Below, piece by piece: positions 47,227 through 55,819 of a stretch of DNA of 64,000 nucleotides. Positions within the stretch are counted from its first letter, which is position 1. Each line of letters begins with the position of its first letter. Below the pieces are notes generated by a model that saw nothing but the letters and a program-made list of their open reading frames with translations, had not been told where the DNA came from and did not search any database. Origin of the DNA: Mesorhizobium sp. Root554 (GTDB lineage Bacteria > Pseudomonadota > Alphaproteobacteria > Rhizobiales > Rhizobiaceae); NCBI RefSeq assembly GCF_001427025.1, contig NZ_LMGA01000001.1, forward strand, positions 926,455 through 990,454, read 5' to 3'. The translations under genes were made by a program, and so were the position numbers.

Positions 47227-48069
47227 TTAGTGCACGGATGCCGGTCGGCCCCGCGCCACGATCTGCGTCGGGTTGACGAAGCGCAGCGCGATCAGCAGCC
47301 AGACCAGCGAGGTGACCATGTAGATCACCGCCATGGCGTCGATCGATTGAACGGAGCGTACACCGGCCGCGAACACCGAGTAATACAGCGCCACGACGAG
47401 CGTCTGGCTTGTCGGGCCGGCGGTGAGGAAGGTCAATTCGAACATGCCGACGGTGCGCACCAGCACCAGCAGCATCGATGCGAGGATGCCGGGCAGCAGC
47501 ATTGGCAACAGCACGTAGCGGAACAGCCTGAACGTGCCGGCGCCGAACACACGCGCCGCCGCCTCCACTTTCGGATCGATCTGCTCGATGAAAGGCACCA
47601 TGACCAGGATCACGAACGGCACGGTCGGCACCAGATTGGCCAGCACCACGCCCCAGAAGGTGCCGCCGACGCCGAACTTGTAGAGCACGGTCGTGAGCGG
47701 AATGCCGAAGGTGATCGGCGGCACCAGTAGTGGCAGCAGGAAGATCAGCAGCACCAGCTTCTTGCCCGGAAAGTCGCGCCGCGCCATCGCATAGGCGGCA
47801 GTGACGCCGAGTATGCCTGAGAGCAGCACGACGGTGAGCACGATCTGGAACGTCACGACGAGGACATGGTCGAGCTGGAATTCAGCCCATGAGGCGGCAT
47901 ACCATTTCGTCGTGAAGCCTTCCGGCAGCCACGTGCCGAGCCAGCGCGTTCCGAACGAGGAAACGACCACCGCCGCGATGACGGCGAGTACGTTGAGAAT
48001 GAAGAACCCCGTCACCACCCAGACGACGGCGATCCAGAGTTTTGCAAGCGGAGAGGTATCGCGGATCAT
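47227..48069 (-). CDS. ABC transporter permease (module 3, second permease)
   Basis: A 280-residue inner-membrane permease with six predicted helices and the EAA loop AARVFGAGTFRLFRYVLLPM, typical of PotC/AfuB/CysW-class importers. It starts three bases after the stop of its partner permease. The importer comprises a binding protein, one ATPase and two permeases. Sequence class alone does not fix the substrate; context suggests a uronate or acidic sugar. Confidence 0.9.
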   Translation of the reverse strand: MIRDTSPLAKLWIAVVWVVTGFFILNVLAVIAAVVVSSFGTRWLGTWLPEGFTTKWYAASWAEFQLDHVLVVTFQIVLTVVLLSGILGVTAAYAMARRDFPGKKLVLLIFLLPLLVPPITFGIPLTTVLYKFGVGGTFWGVVLANLVPTVPFVILVMVPFIEQIDPKVEAAARVFGAGTFRLFRYVLLPMLLPGILASMLLVLVRTVGMFELTFLTAGPTSQTLVVALYYSVFAAGVRSVQSIDAMAVIYMVTSLVWLLIALRFVNPTQIVARGRPASVH

Positions 48070-48072
48070 CTG

Positions 48073-48981
48073 TCAGCCTTTCCCGCCCGCCGTGGAGCCG
48101 CGGTAGAAGAAGGAACGGAAACCGAGCAGCGCGGCAACCACCAGAAGCTGTACGGCGGCCATGATCATGGCGATGGCCGAGGCCATCGAGTCGTCATACT
48201 GCTCGAAGGCGGCCTGGGCCGCGGCAATCGAAATGACACGCGTCGGACCTGAAGGCGCGCCGAGCAGCACCGCCGAGGGGAACACCGCGAAGGCCTGCAC
48301 GAAGGTCAGGCAGCAGGCGACCACCAGTCCGGGGACCAGCAGCGGCAGCATCACATGGCGGAAGCGCTGCCAGCCGCTTGCGCCGTGTGTAGCCGCGGCG
48401 CGCTCAAGCGCTGGATCGATGCCGGTGATGTAGGAAAGCGTCAGCAGGAAAGTGAACGGGAAAACCGTGATGATCAGCGACGCCAGCACGCCCCAGTAAT
48501 TGTTCACCAGCCGGACCGGACCGTCGATCAGCCCCAGGGTGATCAGCGTGCGGTTGAACCAGCCTTGCGGGCCGAGATAGTTGAGCAGCCCTTCGGCCAC
48601 CAGCACGGTGCCGAGCGTCACCGGCAGGACAAGCAGCGTTGTCAGCAGCCGCTGGTGCTTCATCAGCCGCACCCGCATGGCGATCGGCACCGCCAGCAGG
48701 ATACTCACGATCGTCACCGGCACGGCGAGCCAAAGCGTGGCGCCGATGGTGCGGTAGAGATAAGGATCGGAGAAGAACTTGCTGTAGTTCGCCAGCGCGC
48801 CGCCGCCCTCGATCGGGTTGAACGACAGCACCAAGCCGTACAAAAACGGATAGATGAAGACAAGGATCACGAACAGGAATGCGGGCAGGATCAGCAGCGT
48901 GACGCCGTCGATGCCGCGATTGGCCAGGCGCTGGCGCAGGCTCGGCGTCGGCAGTTTGTGATCAAGGACAGCGGTGGACAT
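48073..48981 (-). CDS. ABC transporter permease (module 3, first permease)
   Basis: A 302-residue inner-membrane permease, six helices, with the EAA-type loop AAATHGASGWQRFRHVMLPL. A cytoplasmic N-terminal stretch of about 25 residues precedes the first helix (LLILPAFLFVILVFIYPFLY). It lies three bases after the ATPase stop and just before the second permease, as in PotB/PotC-type pairs. Confidence 0.9.
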   Translation of the reverse strand: MSTAVLDHKLPTPSLRQRLANRGIDGVTLLILPAFLFVILVFIYPFLYGLVLSFNPIEGGGALANYSKFFSDPYLYRTIGATLWLAVPVTIVSILLAVPIAMRVRLMKHQRLLTTLLVLPVTLGTVLVAEGLLNYLGPQGWFNRTLITLGLIDGPVRLVNNYWGVLASLIITVFPFTFLLTLSYITGIDPALERAAATHGASGWQRFRHVMLPLLVPGLVVACCLTFVQAFAVFPSAVLLGAPSGPTRVISIAAAQAAFEQYDDSMASAIAMIMAAVQLLVVAALLGFRSFFYRGSTAGGKG

Positions 48982-48984
48982 CGC

Positions 48985-50058
48985 CTAAACCTCCGCAGCG
49001 AAGACCAGCGCACGGCCGGCCTCGATCTGCAGCGTGATGGCGCTGCCGAGATCGGCCTTGCGCGAGCCGTGGAAGACCAGTTCCATGCCATTGCCAGTCA
49101 GTGCGGTGCCTACATATTCGCGGCCGCGATATTCGATGGTCTCGACCTTGGCCGACAGGGTGTTTTTTCCCTTCTTGCCTTCGATCACGTCATCGCCGCG
49201 CGCCGCCAGAACAGCTTCGTCTCCCATCTTGAGATCGCCCATGGCGCGCCCGGTCAATTCGGAGCCGGCCGCGGCAATGGTCGCCTTGCCATCGTCGATG
49301 CGCACCACCTTGCCGACAACCTTGTTGCGGAAGCCCATGAATTCCGCCACGTCGAGATAGAGTGGGCTCTCATAGAGGTCGTGCGGCGCGCCGACCTGTC
49401 TTATCGACCCGTCGCGCAGAACGACGATACGGTCGGCCAGCGACAGAGCCTCGTCCTGGTCGTGGGTGACGTAGATGGTGGTCGCGCCGAGCTGGTTGTG
49501 GATGCGGCGGATTTCAGCGCGCATCTCCAGCCGCAGCTTTGCGTCGAGATTGGACAGCGGTTCGTCCATCAGGACCAGCGGCGGCTCGATGACGATGGCG
49601 CGGGCGATGGCGACGCGTTGCTGCTGACCGCCGGAAAGCTGGCCGGGCAGCTTGTGGCCCTGGCCCTGCAATCGCACCAGCGACAGCGCCGCATCGGCGC
49701 GCTTGTCGATCTCGGCGCGCGAGAGGCCCCGCATCTTCAGGCCGAAACCGACATTCTGCAGAACGGTCATATGGGGGAACAGCGCGTAGTTCTGGAACAC
49801 CATGCCGAAGCCGCGATCTTCGGGCTTGAGCTGGTCGATGCGCTTGCCGTCGAGATAGATGCCGCCGCCCGTCGTGCCGAGCAGGCCGGCGATGCAGTTC
49901 AGCGCCGTCGACTTGCCGCAGCCGGAAGGGCCGAGCAGGGCGACGAACTCGCCCTTGCCGATGGTCAGGTTGATTTCGTTCAGCGCATTGAAATTGCCGA
50001 AAGCACGGCTCATGCGGTCGAGCCGCAGTTCATTGAAGGACGTTGAGGCGAGCGGCAT
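48985..50058 (-). CDS. ABC transporter ATPase, PotA/UgpC class (module 3)
   Basis: A 357-residue ATPase with Walker A GPSGCGKSTALN, signature LSGGQQQRVAIARAI and Walker B LVLMDEPLSNLD, plus a C-terminal TOBE-type regulatory domain (about 240-357, with NKVVGKVVRIDDG). A single ATPase of this class works as a homodimer with the two downstream permeases. An 87-base spacer with a hairpin separates it from the binding-protein gene. Confidence 0.93.
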   Translation of the reverse strand: MPLASTSFNELRLDRMSRAFGNFNALNEINLTIGKGEFVALLGPSGCGKSTALNCIAGLLGTTGGGIYLDGKRIDQLKPEDRGFGMVFQNYALFPHMTVLQNVGFGLKMRGLSRAEIDKRADAALSLVRLQGQGHKLPGQLSGGQQQRVAIARAIVIEPPLVLMDEPLSNLDAKLRLEMRAEIRRIHNQLGATTIYVTHDQDEALSLADRIVVLRDGSIRQVGAPHDLYESPLYLDVAEFMGFRNKVVGKVVRIDDGKATIAAAGSELTGRAMGDLKMGDEAVLAARGDDVIEGKKGKNTLSAKVETIEYRGREYVGTALTGNGMELVFHGSRKADLGSAITLQIEAGRALVFAAEV

Positions 50059-50093
50059 AGCCGAAATTCCATCTGCGGACGTGAGAAAGGGGA

Positions 50094-50125
50094 GGCTGCC
50101 GCGGACGAGATCGCCCGCAGCAACC
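50094..50125 (-). promoter_or_regulatory. Intercistronic hairpin after the module 3 binding-protein gene
   Basis: On the minus-strand RNA, GGUUGCUGCGG pairs with CCGCGGCAGCC over 11 positions, two of them G-U, around a ten-base loop. There is no U-tract. It occupies the same position, just after the substrate-binding-protein gene, as the stronger hairpins in modules 2 and 4. Confidence 0.55.
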
Positions 50126-50145
50126 GATTTGCGTCGGATCGGCGT

Positions 50146-51330
50146 TTAGCCGGCCGCGACCTCTTCGTCCCAGCGGCGGAACGCGGTCACCAGGGCTTCC
50201 GGCTCGAGCGGCAGCTCGATCGGATTGTTGCCGATCCAGTCCGCATAGTCGGGACGGCCGAACTCGGCGATGATGTCCTGGCTCTTCTGCGGCGCCATCG
50301 TCAGCGGAACGTCCTTGACCGCCGGGCCCGGATAGAAATAGCCGGCGTCATAGGAGTAGGCCTGCTGTTCCGGCTGCAGCGCGAACTTGATGAACTCCAT
50401 CATCACCGCGATCTTGTCTTCCGACACGCCCTTGGGAATGGAGAAATAGTGTGCGTCGCAAACCCAGTGGAAGCCGGTCAGCTTGCCGACGGCGGCTTCC
50501 TTGGGCACCACGCCGAGCGCGCGTGGGTTGATGTCCCAGCCGGTGGTGGTCACGGTCATGTCGCGCGTGCCTTCGCCGAACTCCTTCATCAGGGCGCCGG
50601 TGCCGGCGGGATAGTATTCGATGTTCTTGTGCAGTTCCTTGAGATAGGCCCAGGTCTTGTCCCAGCCCTTGGCCGGATCCTTCGGATCGGTGTCGCCGAG
50701 CAGATAGGGCAGGCCCATCAGGAAGGTGCGGCCGGGACCGGAATTGGCAGGACGGGCATAGATGAACTTGTTCTTGTTCTCTTTCGCCCAGGCAAGCAAT
50801 TCCTCAGCCGTCGTCGGCACCTTCTGCACCTTGGCCGGCATGTATTCGATCAGCGGGCCGGACGGGTAGTAGGAGACGACGACGCCCTTGCCCTTGGACA
50901 GGCCCTGCATGCGCCAGGCTGGATCGAGATAGATCTTCTGCAGGTCCGGCAGCCCGGAATCCGGCATCGCGATGATGTCGGTCCAGATGTCGTCGGCGAG
51001 ACCGGCCGAAAGAGCGTCTGGACCGATGATGACCATGTCGATGTCGATGCGGTTGGCGCGCTGCTGCGCCTTGATCTTGCCCGGCAGTTCGGGCGAGGGC
51101 GCCTTGTTGAAGGTGAAGCGCGACACGAGATTCGGGTTCTTCGCGGCGAAATTGTCGAAGATCGGCTGCGTCAGCGCCAGATTGCCGGCTGCGTCGATGA
51201 CGTTCAGCGCGACTGGCGACGACGGCAGTTTGGCCGACTGGGCGAAAGCCCCGCGCGGCGCGATGATGGCCCCGCCGGCAGCGAGGCTCGCTGCGGCCAG
51301 GAAGTGACGACGTGAAAGGTCTTTGGTCAT
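50146..51330 (-). CDS. ABC transporter substrate-binding protein (module 3)
   Basis: A 394-residue exported binding protein of the extracellular solute-binding type. A twin-arginine-like leader LSRRHFLAAASLAAGG ends near RGAFAQ. The mature protein contains PSSPVALNVIDAAGN and later WAYLKELHKNIEYYP, consistent with the PotD/Fe3+-type clade. The ATG follows GGAGGAG. It is the second gene of the module 3 operon after the DHDPS-family gene. Confidence 0.9.
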   Translation of the reverse strand: MTKDLSRRHFLAAASLAAGGAIIAPRGAFAQSAKLPSSPVALNVIDAAGNLALTQPIFDNFAAKNPNLVSRFTFNKAPSPELPGKIKAQQRANRIDIDMVIIGPDALSAGLADDIWTDIIAMPDSGLPDLQKIYLDPAWRMQGLSKGKGVVVSYYPSGPLIEYMPAKVQKVPTTAEELLAWAKENKNKFIYARPANSGPGRTFLMGLPYLLGDTDPKDPAKGWDKTWAYLKELHKNIEYYPAGTGALMKEFGEGTRDMTVTTTGWDINPRALGVVPKEAAVGKLTGFHWVCDAHYFSIPKGVSEDKIAVMMEFIKFALQPEQQAYSYDAGYFYPGPAVKDVPLTMAPQKSQDIIAEFGRPDYADWIGNNPIELPLEPEALVTAFRRWDEEVAAG

Positions 51331-51399
51331 TCCATTTCTCCTCCGTTTTTCACTGATTTTCCAATCGCTTCCTCCCAGAAGCGAATGGTCTTTCCATTA

Positions 51400-52311
51400 C
51401 TAGACAAGTCCGTCCTGGCTCCATTGGGCGAGGACGGTTCCGAGGGCCTTGCGGTCCCCATCTTCGAGTTCGGGCAGGCCAGGCAGGCGCACCGGGCCGA
51501 CCTCGTGGCCGCGCAGGCGCAGCGCCTCCTTGACGACGGTGACGTTGGCGCCGTTGCGATGTTTGGTGCGCATGGTCTCGAAAGGCGCGATGCTGTCGAT
51601 GATGGCGCGGGCGCGCGCATAATCGCCGGCTTCCAGCGCGTGCCAGACGGCAAGCGAGCGTTCCGGCGCGACATTGACCAGGCCCGAGGTGAAGCCCTTG
51701 GCGCCCAGCGCATAGAAGGGCAGAGCCCAGCTTTCGGCCAGTCCGCATATCCAGGTCGCCTTGGTGCCTTTCGTGGCGCGCACGCAATCGGCGAAGAGTG
51801 CGGTATTGGTGGAGGCGAATTTCACGCCGGCAACGCGCGGATGGGTGCCGAGCCGGACCATCTCGTCCAGCGGGATCAGGTCGGAACGGATATAGGCGAC
51901 CAGCGGCAGATCGGTCGCCTCGGCGATGGCGACGAAATAGTCCACCTGCGAATGCGGAGCGGCGAACGGGTCGAGCGGATGATGCACCATGACGCCGTCC
52001 GCGCCTTCACGCTGGGCGGCACGCGATACCGCGATCGCCTCGCGTACGGAGCGTCCGGCGGCGGCTGTAACGGCGGCGCGCCCATCAACGGCTGCGACAG
52101 CCACGGCCTGCAGGCGGATGACTTCATCGGCGGTCATGCTGTAGAATTCGCCGGTATTGCCACCGGACACGATGTTATGGACGCCGGCCGCCGCGATGTC
52201 GGACACGATGCGGCCGGTCAGACCCGGTTCGATCTCGCCGTCTCCATCGTAAGCGGTCACATGAACGCCTGAAATGCCCTGCAGCACCTGGCGGTAGGCG
52301 TCGAATTCCAT
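51400..52311 (-). CDS. DHDPS-family protein, 5-dehydro-4-deoxyglucarate dehydratase (KdgD)-like
   Basis: A 303-residue Schiff-base enzyme with GGNTGEFYS (50-58), the relay Tyr140 in VAYIRSD, and Lys164 in GVKFAST. The GEFYS loop and the C-terminal plan (PFETMR then VGPVRLPGLPELEDGD) resemble KdgD, which dehydrates and decarboxylates 5-keto-4-deoxy-glucarate to alpha-ketoglutarate semialdehyde. That product would be the substrate of the aldehyde dehydrogenase encoded in module 4. The assignment is moderate; a related keto-acid aldolase is the alternative. It follows its GntR gene by 25 bases. Confidence 0.8.
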   Translation of the reverse strand: MEFDAYRQVLQGISGVHVTAYDGDGEIEPGLTGRIVSDIAAAGVHNIVSGGNTGEFYSMTADEVIRLQAVAVAAVDGRAAVTAAAGRSVREAIAVSRAAQREGADGVMVHHPLDPFAAPHSQVDYFVAIAEATDLPLVAYIRSDLIPLDEMVRLGTHPRVAGVKFASTNTALFADCVRATKGTKATWICGLAESWALPFYALGAKGFTSGLVNVAPERSLAVWHALEAGDYARARAIIDSIAPFETMRTKHRNGANVTVVKEALRLRGHEVGPVRLPGLPELEDGDRKALGTVLAQWSQDGLV

Positions 52312-52336
52312 CTGTCGTTTCTCCCTGCGAGCGGTT

Positions 52337-53029
52337 CTAGAAAACCAGCTCGATATGCGTGTTTCCGGCCAGAACGATATGCTCGCGCATCAGCCGTTCA
52401 GCCCTGTCGGTATCCCGCGTCACGATCGCCTGCATGATCGCCTCGTGCTCGAGGAATGAGGCGCGGCGCACTTCCTCGCGCGAAAGCACGGTCACCCTTG
52501 CGGCGTGGTCGTACATGCGCTGGGCGTTCTGCAGCCGGCGCAGATACTCGCAGCCGGACGCCTCGTGGATGGCGTCGTGGAATTTCTCGTTGAGGACGAT
52601 GAGATCCTGTACGTCGCCCGAAGCCAGGGCGGTGCGCATTTCCTCGATGATGCTGCGCAGCCCGTCGAAAGCGTCTTCCGCGCCATGCTTGGCGGCTTGC
52701 CGGGCGATGATGCTTTCGAGCGCCGCGCGGGCCAGGGTCATCTCCTCGGCCTGCCGCGCTGAAAAGGTGACGAAGGTGCCGCGCCGGGCTTCGGTGCGCA
52801 CCAGGCCTTCGCTTTCCAGCTGCCGCAGGGCTTCCTTCAACGGGCTGGTGGAGATGCCGAGTTCGGAGGCGAGCTGTCGTTCGTTGAGGCGCATACCGGC
52901 CTTGAGACGGCCGGCGATGATCGCCTGGCGCAGGCTGTCATGGACGTGCTCGCGCAAGCTCTTGAGCTTGATCGGCTCAAGCGTGTGCGTCGGCCGCGTT
53001 TCGACGGCGTCTGCCGGCGAACCATCCAT
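52337..53029 (-). CDS. GntR-family regulator, FCD subfamily (module 3)
   Basis: A 230-residue regulator with a winged-helix domain (about 20-90, GMRLNERQLASELGISTSPL, RRGTFV) and an FCD effector domain (about 95-215) with the metal-binding pattern NEKFHDAIHE and LEHEAI. It heads the operon it probably controls. The start is set by an ideal ribosome site AGGAGGAGCAATTC before ATG; an upstream in-frame codon at 53068 lacks one. Two related TGAT-RYR-TCA boxes lie just upstream and may be its own operator. Confidence 0.88.
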   Translation of the reverse strand: MDGSPADAVETRPTHTLEPIKLKSLREHVHDSLRQAIIAGRLKAGMRLNERQLASELGISTSPLKEALRQLESEGLVRTEARRGTFVTFSARQAEEMTLARAALESIIARQAAKHGAEDAFDGLRSIIEEMRTALASGDVQDLIVLNEKFHDAIHEASGCEYLRRLQNAQRMYDHAARVTVLSREEVRRASFLEHEAIMQAIVTRDTDRAERLMREHIVLAGNTHIELVF

Positions 53030-53076
53030 GAATTGCTCCTCCTGCTCTTCCCGGTCGCTTCGTCGCATCCCTGATT

Positions 53077-53104
53077 TGATATGTCAACATCTGATACATC
53101 AGAT
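53077..53104. promoter_or_regulatory. Candidate GntR operator boxes
   Basis: TGATATGTCA (53077-53086) and TGATACATCA (53092-53101) share the pattern TGATAYRTCA and are 15 bases apart. The second lies inside the perfect 7-2-7 palindrome ATCTGATACATCAGAT (53089-53104). A TTGACA hexamer on the minus strand (53082-53087) sits between them, as expected for a repressor site over a promoter of the GntR-led operon. Confidence 0.5.
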
Positions 53105-53182
53105 TTCACAGTGCGCGTTTCGGGGCAAGATTGACCGCGTTCACGACTGACGATTTGTGATCGCCGACCTGCAGAAGATCGC

Positions 53183-53211
53183 TTGAATAAGTAATACTAT
53201 ACGACTATACG
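53183..53211 (+). promoter_or_regulatory. Candidate ytfQ promoter
   Basis: TTGAAT (53183-53188) and TATACG (53206-53211) are 17 bases apart and lie about 57 bases before the ytfQ ATG. The -10 element is the second of two adjacent ACTATACG copies (53196-53211). The rest of the spacer offers no better pair. Confidence 0.45.
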
Positions 53212-53268
53212 AAACCTCGACGACTGCGGAGGAGCCTCGGTCGGTTCTATTTTGGGAGGTAATTTTTG

Positions 53269-54234
53269 ATGTCCAGATTCCTGAAATCCATGCTGCTCGG
53301 TTCGGCGACCGCCTTGGCGTTCGGCGGTGCAGCCATCGCCGCCGACCTGACGGTCGGTTTTTCTCAGATCGGTTCGGAGTCCGGCTGGCGTGCCGCCGAA
53401 ACCAGCGTCACCAAGCAGGAAGCTGAAAAGCGCGGCGTCGACCTGAAGTTCGCCGATGCGCAGCAGAAGCAGGAAAACCAGATCAAGGCGATCCGCGGCT
53501 TCGTCGCCCAGGGCGTCGATGCGATTTTCGTCGCTCCCGTCGTCGCCACCGGTTGGGATGCGGTGCTCAAGGAAGCCAAGGACGCCGAAATCCCGGTGAT
53601 CCTGCTTGACCGTGGCATCGAAGGTTCGCCCGACCTCTACATGACCATGGTCGCTTCCGATCAGGTTCTGGAAGGCAAGGTTGCCGGCGATTGGCTGGTC
53701 AAGGATGCAGCCGGCAAGGAATGCAACGTCGTCGAGTTGCAGGGTACCACCGGTTCGTCGCCCGCCATCAACCGCAAGAAGGGTTTTGAAGATGCGATCG
53801 CCGGCACGCCGACGATCAAGATCATCCGCAGCCAGACCGGCGACTTCACCCGCGCCAAGGGCAAGGAAGTCATGGAAGGCTTCCTGAAGGCGGAGAATGG
53901 CGGCAAGAACATCTGCGCGCTATACGCCCACAATGACGACATGGCCGTCGGCGCCATCCAGGCGATCAAGGAAGCCGGCCTCAAGCCCGGCTCCGACATC
54001 AAGGTCGTTTCCATCGACGCCGTGCCGGATATCTTCAAGGCAATGGCCGATGGCGAGGCCAATGCCACGGTCGAGCTGACGCCGAACATGGCTGGCCCGG
54101 CCTTCGACGCGCTGGCCAAGTTCAAGGCCGACGGCACTTTGCCGCCCAAGACCATCATCACCGAATCGAAGCTCTACACGCAGGCTGACGATCCGATGAA
54201 GGTTTATGAGGAAAAGAAGGGCCTCGGCTACTGA
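53269..54234 (+). CDS. ytfQ: Galactofuranose-type sugar ABC transporter binding protein YtfQ
   Basis: A 321-residue periplasmic binding protein. After a Sec signal peptide ending AAIAA, the mature chain reads LTVGFSQIGSESGWRAAET, QQKQENQIKAIRGFVAQGVD and APVVATGWDAVLKEAKDAEI, almost the same as E. coli YtfQ, which binds galactofuranose. It shares the YAHNDDM and ELTPNMAGPAFDAL signatures as well. The ATG follows GGGAGGTAATTTTTG. It is the first gene of the ytfQ-ytfR-ytfT-yjfF importer, and a hairpin separates it from ytfR. Confidence 0.95.
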   Translation: MSRFLKSMLLGSATALAFGGAAIAADLTVGFSQIGSESGWRAAETSVTKQEAEKRGVDLKFADAQQKQENQIKAIRGFVAQGVDAIFVAPVVATGWDAVLKEAKDAEIPVILLDRGIEGSPDLYMTMVASDQVLEGKVAGDWLVKDAAGKECNVVELQGTTGSSPAINRKKGFEDAIAGTPTIKIIRSQTGDFTRAKGKEVMEGFLKAENGGKNICALYAHNDDMAVGAIQAIKEAGLKPGSDIKVVSIDAVPDIFKAMADGEANATVELTPNMAGPAFDALAKFKADGTLPPKTIITESKLYTQADDPMKVYEEKKGLGY

Positions 54235-54241
54235 TCTTCCT

Positions 54242-54268
54242 GCGGGCCGGTTCCTGTAACCGGCCCGC
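54242..54268 (+). promoter_or_regulatory. Intercistronic hairpin after ytfQ
   Basis: GCGGGCCGGTT (54242-54252) and AACCGGCCCGC (54258-54268) form a perfect 11-base-pair stem with a five-base loop. No U-tract follows. It lies between ytfQ and ytfR and probably raises the binding-protein to transporter ratio by protecting the ytfQ message or attenuating the rest. Confidence 0.75.
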
Positions 54269-54304
54269 TCCTCTATCCTGACGGTCATCTTTGGGAGACG
54301 ACCA

Positions 54305-55819
54305 GTGAGCGAGCCCAGCCTCCTGCTCAGCGCGACTGATATGTGCAAGTCGTTCCTTGGCTTCAAAGCCCTGGATGGCGTCGACTTCAATATGCGCGCC
54401 GGCGAAATCCATGCTTTGCTGGGCGAGAACGGTGCCGGCAAGTCGACACTGATAAAGGTCCTGACCGGGGTTCATCGCGCTGATAGCGGCATCGTCACAC
54501 TCAAGGGCGAGCCGGTCGTGGTGCGTGATACGCTGCACGCCCAGCAGCTTGGCATCGGCACGGTCTATCAGGAAGTCAATCTGCTGCCGAACCTGACGGT
54601 GGCCGAAAACCTTTACATCGGCCGCCAGCCGAAGCGGTTCGGCCTGGTCGATACCCGCACCATGCAAAAAGAGGCGAAAGCGCTGCTGGCGCAATACGAC
54701 ATTCATATTGATGTCGGCGCGCAGCTTTCCTCGTTTTCCGTCGCTGTTCAGCAGCTGATCGCGATTGCCCGCGCCGTCGATATGTCCGGCTCGGTGCTGA
54801 TCCTCGACGAGCCGACCGCAAGTCTCGACCGGCATGAGGTCGAACTGCTGTTCGGCGTCATGCGCAAGCTGCGCGACCGTGGCCTCGGCATCGTTTTCAT
54901 CACCCATTTCCTCGATCAGGTCTATGCCGTCAGCGACCGCATAACGGTGCTGCGCAACGGCAAGCTGATGGGGACACGCAACACGAAGGAATTTCCCAAG
55001 GTCGATCTGGTGTCGATGATGCTGGGCCGCTCTCTCGTCGCGGCGACTGAGCAGGGGCGGAGGCAGGCGCCGCCGCCTTCCGACCGCAAAATCACCTTTT
55101 CGCAATTTGGCCGCGACCGATCGATCGAACCCTTCGACCTGACGATTTCCGCCGGCGAAGTCGTCGGCGTCGCCGGTCTGCTCGGCTCCGGCCGCACCGA
55201 GACGGCGCGGCTGATGTTCGGGATCGACATGCCCGACAAGGGCGCCATGACCATCGACGGCAAGCCGGCCAGGATCGCCTCGCCGCGCGATGCGGTCCGG
55301 CTCGGCTTCGGCCTCTGCCCGGAAGACCGCAAGGCCGATGGCATCATCGGCGACCTTTCCGTACGCGAGAACATCGCGCTGGCGCTGCAGGCGCGGCGCG
55401 GCTGGCTGCGCCGCATGTCGACGCGTGAGCAGACCGAGCTGGCGAACCGCTTCGTCAAGGCGCTCGATATCCGCACCACCGACATCGACAAGCCGGTTAA
55501 GCTGTTGTCCGGCGGCAATCAGCAAAAGGTGATCCTCGCCCGCTGGCTGGCGACGCAACCGCGTTTCCTCATCCTCGACGAGCCGACGCGCGGCATCGAT
55601 GTCGGGGCCCATGCCGAGATCATCGAACTCATCAACAAACTCTGTGACGACGGGCTGGCGCTGCTGGTGATTTCCTCCGAGATCGAGGAAATCGTCGCCT
55701 ATTCGACACGGGTGCGGGTGCTGCGTGACCGCATGCATATCGGCGAGCTTTCCGGCAACGAGATCGGCACCGGCAACATCATGCGCGCCATCGCAGGCGA
55801 GGGCGGGGCTGTGCAATGA
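54305..55819 (+). CDS. ytfR: Sugar ABC transporter ATPase YtfR
   Basis: A 504-residue double ATPase of the carbohydrate importer (CUT2) class. The first nucleotide-binding domain has Walker A GENGAGKSTLIK; the second has the degenerate GLLGSGRTETAR, as usual in this class, and the signature LSGGNQQKVILARWL. Translation starts at a GTG after GGGAGACGACC. It overlaps ytfT by four bases. It energises the YtfT/YjfF channel. Confidence 0.95.
   Translation: MSEPSLLLSATDMCKSFLGFKALDGVDFNMRAGEIHALLGENGAGKSTLIKVLTGVHRADSGIVTLKGEPVVVRDTLHAQQLGIGTVYQEVNLLPNLTVAENLYIGRQPKRFGLVDTRTMQKEAKALLAQYDIHIDVGAQLSSFSVAVQQLIAIARAVDMSGSVLILDEPTASLDRHEVELLFGVMRKLRDRGLGIVFITHFLDQVYAVSDRITVLRNGKLMGTRNTKEFPKVDLVSMMLGRSLVAATEQGRRQAPPPSDRKITFSQFGRDRSIEPFDLTISAGEVVGVAGLLGSGRTETARLMFGIDMPDKGAMTIDGKPARIASPRDAVRLGFGLCPEDRKADGIIGDLSVRENIALALQARRGWLRRMSTREQTELANRFVKALDIRTTDIDKPVKLLSGGNQQKVILARWLATQPRFLILDEPTRGIDVGAHAEIIELINKLCDDGLALLVISSEIEEIVAYSTRVRVLRDRMHIGELSGNEIGTGNIMRAIAGEGGAVQ

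Noticed and set aside
46177..50046. Long plus-strand open frames of 517 and 563 codons opposite the module 3 importer and enolase-type genes
   Set aside because: Their translations are low-complexity His/Gln/Arg-rich and lack motifs; the minus strand holds complete ABC transporter and enolase-superfamily genes.
54158..55816. A 552-codon minus-strand open frame opposite ytfR
   Set aside because: It is antisense to a complete double ATPase gene with all motifs; the mirrored frame has no recognisable domain.
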